Source: Candidatus Treponema merdequi (GTDB lineage Bacteria > Spirochaetota > Spirochaetia > Treponematales > Treponemataceae). Taken from it: 59,115 bases of DNA. This document shows, piece after piece, positions 1-5,953 of this stretch (position 1 is the stretch's first letter; each line of letters begins with the position of its first letter). The stretch is taken from the NCBI GenBank assembly GCA_018064525.1, contig JAGHVB010000016.1:1-59115 (forward strand), in the 5' to 3' direction. A program made the translations under genes and the position numbers. The notes beneath the pieces are model-generated. The model was given only the letters and a program-made list of their open reading frames with translations. It was not told the origin of the DNA and did not search any database.

Positions 1-2
1 AT

Positions 3-965
3 ATAAATGATGATGGTATATATGAAAATTTCTTGATGGATATTAAATATAATAATGAAATTATTTATATGTTATCCACTGACTTACAGGTTATCGATAC
101 AGAAAAGATTGTAGAAAATGAAAAAATGTTAAGATTAATTCCAGAATATTATTTAGAAGTTTTATGCAAAAAGAATACTGATTTAATTTTTGAAAAACAA
201 CCTTTATGGAACGAACGAAAAAAAAGAATGGAAAATGAACCTTTTCCGTTCGAAGAATCTTTTCAACCCGAAAGCTATTATATATCAAATACAGTAATAC
301 TTTTTAGTCAGCATAATTATTATCTGGTCAAGAACGTTAAGAAAAAAAATAATAATATAGAACTCGATTTACTTCACTATTCTGATGATGATGTAACTGA
401 TTATTTTGGAAAAACAGAAGATGTTTTTTCGGAGGTATATAATACATTTCGAAGCAATTCAAATATTAAGCTTTTGATTCAAACTGATGGAGATTATTTT
501 GATCTTTGGATCAATACAAAAGAAAATTATATTGGAAAGTACATTGCAGCATCGGAATCACTATGTGAACAAATTGTAAATCTGGTTAGAAGTAACAAAT
601 GTGACCTTTCAAAAGTCACGTGGCCCCGCCATGCTGATGGCTCATGCGACTACGACAGAAGTAAAAAAACAACTGCAGCTCAAACCGTAAAACCAACATC
701 AACTACAAACGTCACCAAAAATAAAATCATGCTCGTTAACGAAAACCTAAAACTCCGTTCCAGCGAAGCCACTTCAACCCAAGTCCTAACCGTAATGATT
801 GCCGGCACAAAAGTAAAAATCCTCGAACTCGGCAAAGCGGAAACTATCGATGGCATCAACAGCAACTGGGTAAAAGTTGAAGTACAGCCTGGAGCTAAAG
901 ATAAGGACGGAAAAAGCATAAAAAAGGGAACCGTAGGCTGGTGCTACGGCGGATATTTGAAGTAG
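3..965 (+). CDS. SH3-domain protein, 5' end outside window
   Basis: The reading frame is open to the left edge, so the true start lies upstream; the internal TTG at 33 is not a convincing start. The N-terminal ~200 residues match no family I recognise. The last ~75 residues form a bacterial SH3-type domain (KLRSSEATSTQVLTVM, then VKILELG and GWCYGGYLK), a class usually linked to cell-wall or ligand binding. A linker with WPRHADGSCDYD precedes it. Base use changes near position 600, from very AT-rich to richer in C-ending codons, as if the C-terminal cassette had a different history. Any signal peptide would be outside the window. Domain call fairly sure; function unknown. Confidence 0.75.
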   Translation: MNDDGIYENFLMDIKYNNEIIYMLSTDLQVIDTEKIVENEKMLRLIPEYYLEVLCKKNTDLIFEKQPLWNERKKRMENEPFPFEESFQPESYYISNTVILFSQHNYYLVKNVKKKNNNIELDLLHYSDDDVTDYFGKTEDVFSEVYNTFRSNSNIKLLIQTDGDYFDLWINTKENYIGKYIAASESLCEQIVNLVRSNKCDLSKVTWPRHADGSCDYDRSKKTTAAQTVKPTSTTNVTKNKIMLVNENLKLRSSEATSTQVLTVMIAGTKVKILELGKAETIDGINSNWVKVEVQPGAKDKDGKSIKKGTVGWCYGGYLK

Positions 966-1174
966 AATAAAGTGGAATATTCCAGAAAGCAAGTCAAGCT
1001 TGCTTTCTGAAATTAAATAGAACTTTAGGGCTTTGACGAAGAAGCGGTAGTATGCGACTTTACGCCGCTTGAAAAATAAATAATAATAGAAGTATAACTT
1101 CGAATAAGGTACAGAATAATTCTTAAAGAAAAAAAAGAATTAAGAAAGCTTATTTAGTATAAGAAATATATTTG
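966..1174. other. Intergenic stretch with perfect hairpin
   Basis: No gene is recognised between the SH3 gene and the first attC site. A perfect 11-bp inverted repeat (983-993 with 999-1009, loop TCAAG) sits 17 bases after the stop codon. It lacks a T-run, so it is at most a weak terminator or RNA-stabilising hairpin. At 1029-1079 a short stretch reads GFDEEAVVCDFTPLEK then stop, with GC-richer codons than its surroundings. It could be the 3' scrap of a lost gene, but 16 codons is too little to identify it. Confidence 0.4.
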
Positions 1175-1238
1175 CCATAACAATGTTTTCAAAGCCGACA
1201 CGCAGTCGAGCTGCGTGCGATTTAAAACAATGTTATGT
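1175..1238 (+). repeat. attC recombination site 1 (integron cassette)
   Basis: The outer simple sites are CCATAAC (1175-1181) and GTTATGT (1232-1238), complementary at six of seven positions. Inside them AATGTTTTCAAA faces TTTAAAACAAT as the inner L-type arms. The centre folds as CACGCAG-TCGAG-CTGCGTG. This R''-L''-stem-L'-R' layout is the hallmark of integron attC sites, which IntI recombines as a folded bottom strand, cutting after the G of GTT. Just beyond, CGCCC (1242-1246) pairs with GGGCG (1253-1257). Two similar sites downstream support the call. Confidence 0.75.
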
Positions 1239-1331
1239 GGACGCCCGCACTGGGGCGCTTAAAAGAAGAGAAAATTTGGCGAGCTACATAGTAAGAAGTG
1301 ATTGTTAATAAGGTTCAAAAGGAGCGATAAA

Positions 1332-2099
1332 ATGCAAAACGAAAAAACGATGATTTTTGAAGGCCTTAAAGTTTATGATAACGGCTGGCCGTGGAACTGT
1401 GATGTTATGACTTCAAGTGAGGCTGTAAACGAGAGAATCAGCTTTGCGAAAGAACTTATTAAAGAGTACAAAAAATACAAGAACCTGATTAAATTTGAAT
1501 CAGTCAATGAGTCTCCAGCCCATTTCTCGGATTTTCTTAGCCTTGATTTATTTCCCAAAAATGATTTTGGTCAGTTACTGGCAATAGAAAATTATCCTGA
1601 AATCTCATCGCACGACAGGTGCGCGGGACCAGACCATCCCAGTCTTTACAACATTCACATCTGGAAAGAAATCGGCTCAGAAAGCTATAATATCCAGATT
1701 CCAACAAGACCGTGCGGGCCTGAAGACATAGAGCAGAACCGAGCTTTCGGGGACTGGCTTCGGGACTTTTGCGATAAAAACGGAAAAAACATCTGGTTCG
1801 GTCGCTATCAGATCAATGACAAGGAAAGCCTGAATACAATCCTTGAAAAAGTTCATTCTTCAATAAAGGTGGAAAAGTTCGGATTTCTTTATAGAGTCAT
1901 TCTGAAAAAATCTGATTTCGGAGTCTTCACCGAAACTATGTTGAATCTCGAAAATGTTCCCGAATCCGGGCAAAATCTTTTTAAAAATCATGATTCGTCA
2001 TTGAATTACAATTTTTATTCATTTTTGAATCAGCAGCATATTTTCATAGAAAATCGACGCGAAGATTATGTCTGTGTTGATTTTATAGAAGAACAATGA
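1332..2099 (+). CDS. Cassette-encoded hypothetical protein
   Basis: A 255-residue protein of unknown function. I chose the ATG at 1332 (MQNEKTMIFEG) because AAGGAG lies 7 bases upstream; a frame-extending start at 1302 has no ribosome site. There is no signal peptide or membrane segment, so it is probably cytosolic. It is rich in aromatic and charged residues, including a central segment with DRCAGPDHPSLYN and RPCGPEDIEQNRAFGDWLRDF. It is the first gene of the cassette between attC1 and attC2, about 95 bases after the recombination point, the usual position and orientation for a cassette gene. I recognise no family. Confidence 0.65.
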   Translation: MQNEKTMIFEGLKVYDNGWPWNCDVMTSSEAVNERISFAKELIKEYKKYKNLIKFESVNESPAHFSDFLSLDLFPKNDFGQLLAIENYPEISSHDRCAGPDHPSLYNIHIWKEIGSESYNIQIPTRPCGPEDIEQNRAFGDWLRDFCDKNGKNIWFGRYQINDKESLNTILEKVHSSIKVEKFGFLYRVILKKSDFGVFTETMLNLENVPESGQNLFKNHDSSLNYNFYSFLNQQHIFIENRREDYVCVDFIEEQ

Positions 2100-2265
2100 A
2101 AGAAAAATTGGCAAAATTTTTTACAATTATAAACTCAATTTTCACAATGATTTTTTTTGATACTGGCAGTTTTATCTTTTTCTATTGGAAAAGGTAAAAT
2201 ACGCCTTTGTAACTTGATTTGTATCCGCAAATTGAATTTACGTTTACGATTAAAGGAGGTCTGAT

Positions 2266-2553
2266 ATGGATTATGTTTTTGTAAAAGATTCGGAAGGCTA
2301 TGTTTTCAAGAAATTAGAATCAGAAATTTCTCCTGACGAAAAAATCATTTCTGAAAAAGAGTACATGAAAGTATCTGGCCTTACTTCTTATGAAAACAAA
2401 TTCGGACATGGTGGAGCAAGAGAAAATGCCGAAAGAAAACAAAAATTTGGTTCACCATTAAAATTTCAGATTCGCGTAACAAAAGAAGAAAAAGAATTCC
2501 TTGCGTATGCACGCGAACATAATATAAATTATTCTGCACTGATGCAGATGTAA
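2266..2553 (+). CDS. Small ribbon-helix-helix-like protein
   Basis: A 95-residue protein with a near-perfect ribosome site (AAAGGAGG) 7 bases before the ATG. The C-terminal third (PLKFQIRVTKEEKEFLAYAR, then a helix ending NYSALMQM) resembles a ribbon-helix-helix fold: one beta strand followed by two helices. Such proteins are often antitoxins or small repressors. The N-terminus is acidic with a GHGGAREN linker. The stop codon falls four bases before attC2, so the gene ends at the cassette boundary and the second helix may be cut short. No toxin partner is obvious; the preceding gene is 166 bases upstream. The RHH assignment is inference from pattern. Confidence 0.6.
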   Translation: MDYVFVKDSEGYVFKKLESEISPDEKIISEKEYMKVSGLTSYENKFGHGGARENAERKQKFGSPLKFQIRVTKEEKEFLAYAREHNINYSALMQM

Positions 2554-2557
2554 AATC

Positions 2558-2620
2558 ACATAACAAAGGTTCGTAGTCGACAGCGATTCAAGCCCGCTGC
2601 GGTACAACCAGTTGTTATGG
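2558..2620 (+). repeat. attC recombination site 2 (integron cassette)
   Basis: The outer boxes are ACATAAC (2558-2564) and GTTATGG (2614-2620). Inner arms AAAGGTT and AACCAGTT are complementary with a small offset. The centre holds CAGCG...CGCTG. Length 63 bp matches attC1. Immediately after it CAGGCC (2624-2629) pairs perfectly with GGCCTG (2633-2638), the same kind of GC-rich hairpin as at the other two junctions. Confidence 0.72.
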
Positions 2621-2655
2621 CGACAGGCCGCTGGCCTGCTTTTTAGGATTAAAAA

Positions 2656-2772
2656 ATGGAATTTAATGCATTAATACCAGAATTAAGTGTTTCTGATATA
2701 AATAGTAACTGGTCTGGATGTAAAAATACTTTAAGCAACTTTCGTTGCTTGATAATTAAATTTATAAATTAA
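2656..2772 (+). pseudogene. 5' remnant of a VOC/glyoxalase-family gene
   Basis: A 38-codon frame begins MEFNALIPELSVSDIN, the typical opening of small vicinal-oxygen-chelate (glyoxalase/bleomycin-resistance) proteins, which continue with a motif like KSLDFY. Here homology stops abruptly after about 16 residues (next NSNWSGCKN) and the frame ends at 2772. An AGGA element lies a few bases upstream, so the scrap may still be translated. A perfect 7-bp hairpin (AAGCAAC 2733-2739 / GTTGCTT 2744-2750) lies within it. This looks like a gene start left by deletion or cassette recombination directly after attC2. The family call rests on memory of the N-terminal motif. Confidence 0.5.
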
Positions 2773-2790
2773 ATATCTTGGCAGGAAAAT

Positions 2791-3393
2791 ATGAAAAGAA
2801 AAGTTATTTTAATTTTTTTATTAGCATTTAATTTTAGTTTATTTGCTCAAGATTTTATTTTCCCACCAGAATTAAAATGGTGGCTGGATGAAATTCAAAA
2901 GATTGATAAAAATATCAGTCTGGAAAAATTCGAATTTTTTGATGAATGTTTTATTTATGAAGAAGATGGACCTGTTTCATTTAAGAATAAATTGTATCCA
3001 GTTTTAAAAAAATGGAATTACTTTGGTGATATGTTTGCTTGTTATCCAGTAATATGTTCATTGAAAAAGAATAGAAATGGAAAATATTCGTTTGAAGGTG
3101 AAGATCCTGATACTGAGTTTGGAATCTTTGATAGAAATGAAAAACTTTTGTTTGTAGATTTCTACGGAAGTTCCTGCTGCCTTGATTCATTTTGCTGGGT
3201 AAGGGATAATCGGCTTACTGTAGTTGGTGAAGGCTGGGGAAAAGAATCTGATGAATATTATTTTTCCATTTATGATTATTTTATAAAAGATGGAAGGTGT
3301 ATTGTCAGAGAATATGTTTATAAAGTAAAAAATCCTGATTTGTCAAAGTCAAAATTGAGATGGCATGAACAACGAAGTGATTATTTTGAATAA
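2791..3393 (+). CDS. Secreted hypothetical protein (cassette gene)
   Basis: A 200-residue protein starting with a clear Sec signal peptide (MKRKVILIFLLAFNFSLFAQ), probably cleaved after FAQ and periplasmic. There is no lipobox cysteine. The mature part is rich in aromatic and acidic residues and has a CC pair (GSSCCLDSFCW). It ends in a charged segment. I recognise no family. AGGA lies a few bases before the ATG. The gene fills the cassette between attC2 and attC3 in the same direction as the neighbouring cassette genes. Confidence 0.65.
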   Translation: MKRKVILIFLLAFNFSLFAQDFIFPPELKWWLDEIQKIDKNISLEKFEFFDECFIYEEDGPVSFKNKLYPVLKKWNYFGDMFACYPVICSLKKNRNGKYSFEGEDPDTEFGIFDRNEKLLFVDFYGSSCCLDSFCWVRDNRLTVVGEGWGKESDEYYFSIYDYFIKDGRCIVREYVYKVKNPDLSKSKLRWHEQRSDYFE

Positions 3394-3438
3394 TTTAAAA
3401 TTGGTTGATAAAACATGGAATTTAACTGTAAAATGAAT

Positions 3439-3580
3439 GTATAACACAGTTTTCAAAGCCAGCTAGGGGACAAGCACATTGTGTTTTAAGAAAATACACG
3501 AATGCATGAAAAACCAGATTTAAAATCAAAAACTATTGATGGGGTTACTTTAAATAAGTAATTTTTAAACTATGTTATGT
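3439..3580 (+). repeat. attC recombination site 3 (integron cassette)
   Basis: The outer boxes are GTATAAC (3439-3445) and GTTATGT (3574-3580). Inner arms CAGTTTTCAAA and TTTTTAAACTA are complementary. At 142 bp it is more than twice as long as the other two sites because the variable central stem is larger and contains its own imperfect hairpin near 3481-3499. Right after it TGCCCG (3585-3590) pairs perfectly with CGGGCA (3592-3597) around one G. Great variation in attC length is normal for integrons. Confidence 0.68.
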
Positions 3581-3610
3581 GTAATGCCCGGCGGGCAACG
3601 GAGGAAAAAA

Positions 3611-4345
3611 ATGAAAAAAACAGTTTTAGGTTTACTATTTGTTGTAATATCAACATTTGGTTATTCACAGTCAAAGTTTAATGAAAATGATTTTGTAAAT
3701 GCAATTAATGAAGTTGTAGGTTTTAAGAAACAGCATCTTGCAAAAGATTTTATATGGAAAAAAGGAAGAAGCTCAGCTTTAGTTGAAAAGTCAGAACCTG
3801 TAAATAAATATGAAATTTCAAACTTGCATGATGAAAATTGCTGTACATCATGGGTTGAAGGAAAATCTGATGATGGTATTGGTGAATGGGTTGTTATTCC
3901 TGTTGAAAACTGGGACGAAAATTTAAATTATGTTTATGAATATTCGCACAATAACATCAAGCAGTTTAATGTTGTATTAGAAGTGTGGAATGGCTATCAG
4001 GAAACATTAGATTTATATAAAAAGAATAACAGGGTAAAAGACGCAAAAATTACGATTTATGCAGTTCCATTCTGTACAAGCATGGAAGGAGTAAGTGAAC
4101 TTGAAGCAAATCCTGAAGTTGTACATGAAGAAACTGTTCAGTTTTCAGACGAAATTTTTGATACTCCAATATATTTAAACAGTTCTACTCATAAGTTCAG
4201 TTTTACTTTACCAGAAAAATATAAAACTCAATATTATGAATATGAATTTTATATCAAAGTCGAAATAATGTCTGTTTACAAAGGAACAAAATACAATGAC
4301 ACCTGTATTTCAGAAATGAATGCAAAACTTGTAAAATCGTTCTAA
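3611..4345 (+). CDS. Secreted NADase-type glycan-binding-like protein
   Basis: A 244-residue protein. ATG 3611 is chosen because GGAGG lies 6 bases upstream and it opens a signal peptide (MKKTVLGLLFVVISTFGYSQ). The mature part holds a discoidin-like beta-sandwich: CCTSWVEGKSDDGIGEW, NGYQETLDLYKKNNRVKDAK and a final VYKGTKYNDTCISEMNAKL. The same landmarks occur in the protein at 9761-10720. I associate this pattern with the NADase-type glycan-binding domain of spirochaete surface proteins; ligand unknown. The gene begins 37 bases after the attC3 junction and has no recognisable attC after it, so it may be the last cassette of the array. Confidence 0.65.
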   Translation: MKKTVLGLLFVVISTFGYSQSKFNENDFVNAINEVVGFKKQHLAKDFIWKKGRSSALVEKSEPVNKYEISNLHDENCCTSWVEGKSDDGIGEWVVIPVENWDENLNYVYEYSHNNIKQFNVVLEVWNGYQETLDLYKKNNRVKDAKITIYAVPFCTSMEGVSELEANPEVVHEETVQFSDEIFDTPIYLNSSTHKFSFTLPEKYKTQYYEYEFYIKVEIMSVYKGTKYNDTCISEMNAKLVKSF

Positions 4346-4432
4346 GAAAAAAACAATTTCAAAGAGTTGCAGTTATTCATATGATTGGCAAACTGAATTG
4401 CGAAAGCCAGCATTGAATTATTCAAAAAAAAA

Positions 4433-4461
4433 TGGAAATTTATGCTAAAACTGGCTATATT
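4433..4461 (+). promoter_or_regulatory. Promoter of cyclase-like gene (leaderless)
   Basis: TGGAAA (4433-4438), a 17-base spacer and TATATT (4456-4461), with the ATG only 6 bases later. No Shine-Dalgarno sequence is present. The -35 box matches consensus at four of six positions. Confidence 0.45.
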
Positions 4462-4467
4462 ATTAAT

Positions 4468-5166
4468 ATGCTTGATTTTAAAAAAATAAAGGCTGATATT
4501 AGGGCCGTTCATAATGATGAAATAATTCAACCGATGTCCATTACTACAAAAATTCCTGCCGAAAAAAAACTGATAATTCTGATTGATATTGTCGGGTTTT
4601 CAAAAGGAACTACAAAAGAACAGGTTTATAAAATTTACTGTTTTGAACATTATGTTATAAAAAATGTTCTGTCGAATCGGCATCGTTTTTCAAAGAGGAT
4701 TAAGATTAGTCAGTTTATTCCAACTGGAGACGGCTGTTATATTGTTGCCGATGAATGTGAGCCGTGTCTTGCTTTGGAGTTTATTATTACTTTGATAAAA
4801 AATTTTCAGTATATAAAAAATGATGATAAAGAGCCGTGGGCGTTGAGGGCTTCGGCGATTTTTGGCGAATGTGTGCCTTTTCTGGATCTTGCGCGCCACA
4901 AAAATTATATCGGTGAAGGAATGAATGAAGCGGCCAGAATTTTAAGTTACGGTCAGTCTGCTTTGGAAAAACAGTTTCTTAAAGATAATCCGGATGCAAA
5001 TGAAAATGATGCAAAAAATTTTTCAACAAACAGTTTATTTACAGATGAAAGTCTTGCCTCAGAACTTATAAATTATGGCGATGGAAGAAATATTCATAGA
5101 CTTATTCAGGTTGCCGACAAACACAGAAAGTGCCGCGATATTACGGTTTATCAGGGATTAAAATAA
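4468..5166 (+). CDS. Class III nucleotidyl-cyclase-like protein
   Basis: A 232-residue protein resembling a stand-alone catalytic domain of class III adenylate/guanylate cyclases. IILIDIVGFSKG carries the first metal-binding aspartate. IPTGDGCYIV matches the second (GDG hairpin), and YIGEGMNEAARIL matches the conserved segment with the ribose-orienting asparagine. There is no transmembrane or sensor domain. ATG 4468 is preferred over 4432 because a -10 box lies 6 bases before it and neither site has an SD. It could make cAMP, cGMP or a pyrimidine cyclic nucleotide; the substrate cannot be read from sequence, and no effector gene is adjacent. It lies just beyond the cassette array. Confidence 0.65.
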   Translation: MLDFKKIKADIRAVHNDEIIQPMSITTKIPAEKKLIILIDIVGFSKGTTKEQVYKIYCFEHYVIKNVLSNRHRFSKRIKISQFIPTGDGCYIVADECEPCLALEFIITLIKNFQYIKNDDKEPWALRASAIFGECVPFLDLARHKNYIGEGMNEAARILSYGQSALEKQFLKDNPDANENDAKNFSTNSLFTDESLASELINYGDGRNIHRLIQVADKHRKCRDITVYQGLK

Positions 5167-5167
5167 A

Positions 5168-5246
5168 AAACTCCAGCCTTAAAAAAAAGTGTACCTCAAA
5201 AGTAAAAGACAATTTTTGGAAGTACACTTCTATTTTGCGGGAGTTT
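5168..5246. terminator. Large inverted repeat between convergent genes
   Basis: AAACTCC (5168-5174) pairs with GGGAGTTT (5239-5246). Inside, AAGTGTAC (5187-5194) pairs with GTACACTT (5222-5229), flanked by CTCAAAA and TTTTGGA. It lies between the cyclase-like gene and the minus-strand peptide gene, so bidirectional termination is plausible. The inner ends also look like IS3-type termini. Confidence 0.45.
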
Positions 5247-5277
5247 AACATTCGGGTAAAAAAATATTTTTCTCAAC

Positions 5278-5487
5278 TTATTTCGAAATTCCGACTTCTT
5301 TTATAAATTCCCAGGAAGACTTTGAGGCTCGTGCCTGTGCTTCTATTACTGCTTTTAAAGGACCGCCAATCATTTCTGAAAATGGGATTGGTGAAAGATT
5401 GTCTGGTACTGAGCCCCAAAAGCCGCCGGAAACTTTTTTTATTTCCGAATCATTCAATTTAGCAGATGTTTTAATTTCTTTATTCAT
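5278..5487 (-). CDS. Double-glycine leader peptide (bacteriocin-like)
   Basis: A 69-residue peptide. The first 22 residues end LNDSEIKKVSGG, matching the double-glycine leader pattern (LxxxEIxxVxGG) cut by C39-type ABC exporters during export of class II bacteriocins and signalling peptides. The predicted mature peptide has 47 residues, begins FWGSVPDNLSPIPF, has an internal IGG and no cysteine. AAGGAG lies 7 bases before the ATG, which strongly supports translation. No exporter, protease or immunity gene is within the window, so the activity (antimicrobial, signal or other) is unknown. A 10-bp inverted repeat lies just upstream of the ribosome site. Confidence 0.68.
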   Translation of the reverse strand: MNKEIKTSAKLNDSEIKKVSGGFWGSVPDNLSPIPFSEMIGGPLKAVIEAQARASKSSWEFIKEVGISK

Positions 5488-5504
5488 AAGGCAACTCCTT
5501 TATA

Positions 5505-5546
5505 TGTGTAATTCAATTTATTTGTTTACTGAAGTGGAATTACACA
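5505..5546 (-). promoter_or_regulatory. Inverted repeat in leader of GG peptide gene
   Basis: TGTGTAATTC (5505-5514) and GAATTACACA (5537-5546) are perfect complements separated by 22 bases. The repeat ends four bases upstream of the minus-strand ribosome site (5495-5500). It could be a repressor operator or an mRNA hairpin controlling translation of the peptide. Confidence 0.45.
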
Positions 5547-5713
5547 AAGGTATTCAGTTCTTGTTTTATGTATTACCAATACATTTACTTAACAGTTATT
5601 TATACGAACAAAGAGAAAAAAAGGACAGAAAAAAAATCAAAACTCGCTTGGAAAAGTACGGTTTTTAGTTAAAAATTCGTAAAAAAAAGTGTGGTTTCCG
5701 ATGCCAGATAAAA

Positions 5714-5839
5714 ATCCTTGTATTTCTTGATGCAGGCGTTGCGGTTTTGAGCATGCATGCTCCGTGGGAAATTACCAGCACCGAAGATATTACGCAGGCA
5801 TTCAATGCTTACAAGGCATTTTTAGCACTCGGCGAATAG
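5714..5839 (+). pseudogene. 3' remnant of an M18 aspartyl aminopeptidase gene
   Basis: A 41-codon frame ending at 5839 reads LDAGVAVLSMHAPWEITSTE and ends AYKAFLALGE. This matches the C-terminus of M18-family aminopeptidases, where the SMHAPWE histidine is a metal ligand. The preceding bases have no start codon or ribosome site and no matching upstream homology; the rest of the gene is absent. Its codons are GC-richer than the flanking DNA. It is a decayed gene end at the accessory/core boundary. Confidence 0.6.
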
Positions 5840-5850
5840 CCTGAACTTTT

Positions 5851-5879
5851 TCCACAATTTATAAAAACTATGATATAAT
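5851..5879 (+). promoter_or_regulatory. Promoter of chemoreceptor gene
   Basis: TCCACA (5851-5856), 17-base spacer, then TATAAT (5874-5879) preceded by TGA, giving an extended -10. It would make a leader of about 68 bases before the gene at 5954. Confidence 0.5.
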
Positions 5880-5953
5880 AGATGAATAAATGTTTTATAT
5901 TTAAAAAGACGGCTGGTTTATTTATTTTATTATTGTGAAAGAGGTTATTTTTT

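Noticed and set aside
1029-1079. Gene remnant GFDEEAVVCDFTPLEK
   Set aside because: Looks protein-like but is too short to name or to separate from chance; only noted in the intergenic entry.
2100-2265. A further attC site between the two genes of the first cassette
   Set aside because: No ATAAC...GTTAT pair with complementary inner arms is visible; the two genes appear to share one cassette.
4346-4432. attC site ending the third cassette
   Set aside because: The expected GTTATG core and complementary box are absent, so the array's right boundary is left open.
5399-5668. 89-codon plus-strand frame across the GG-peptide region
   Set aside because: It is antisense to the well-supported peptide gene, has no ribosome site and no recognisable domain.
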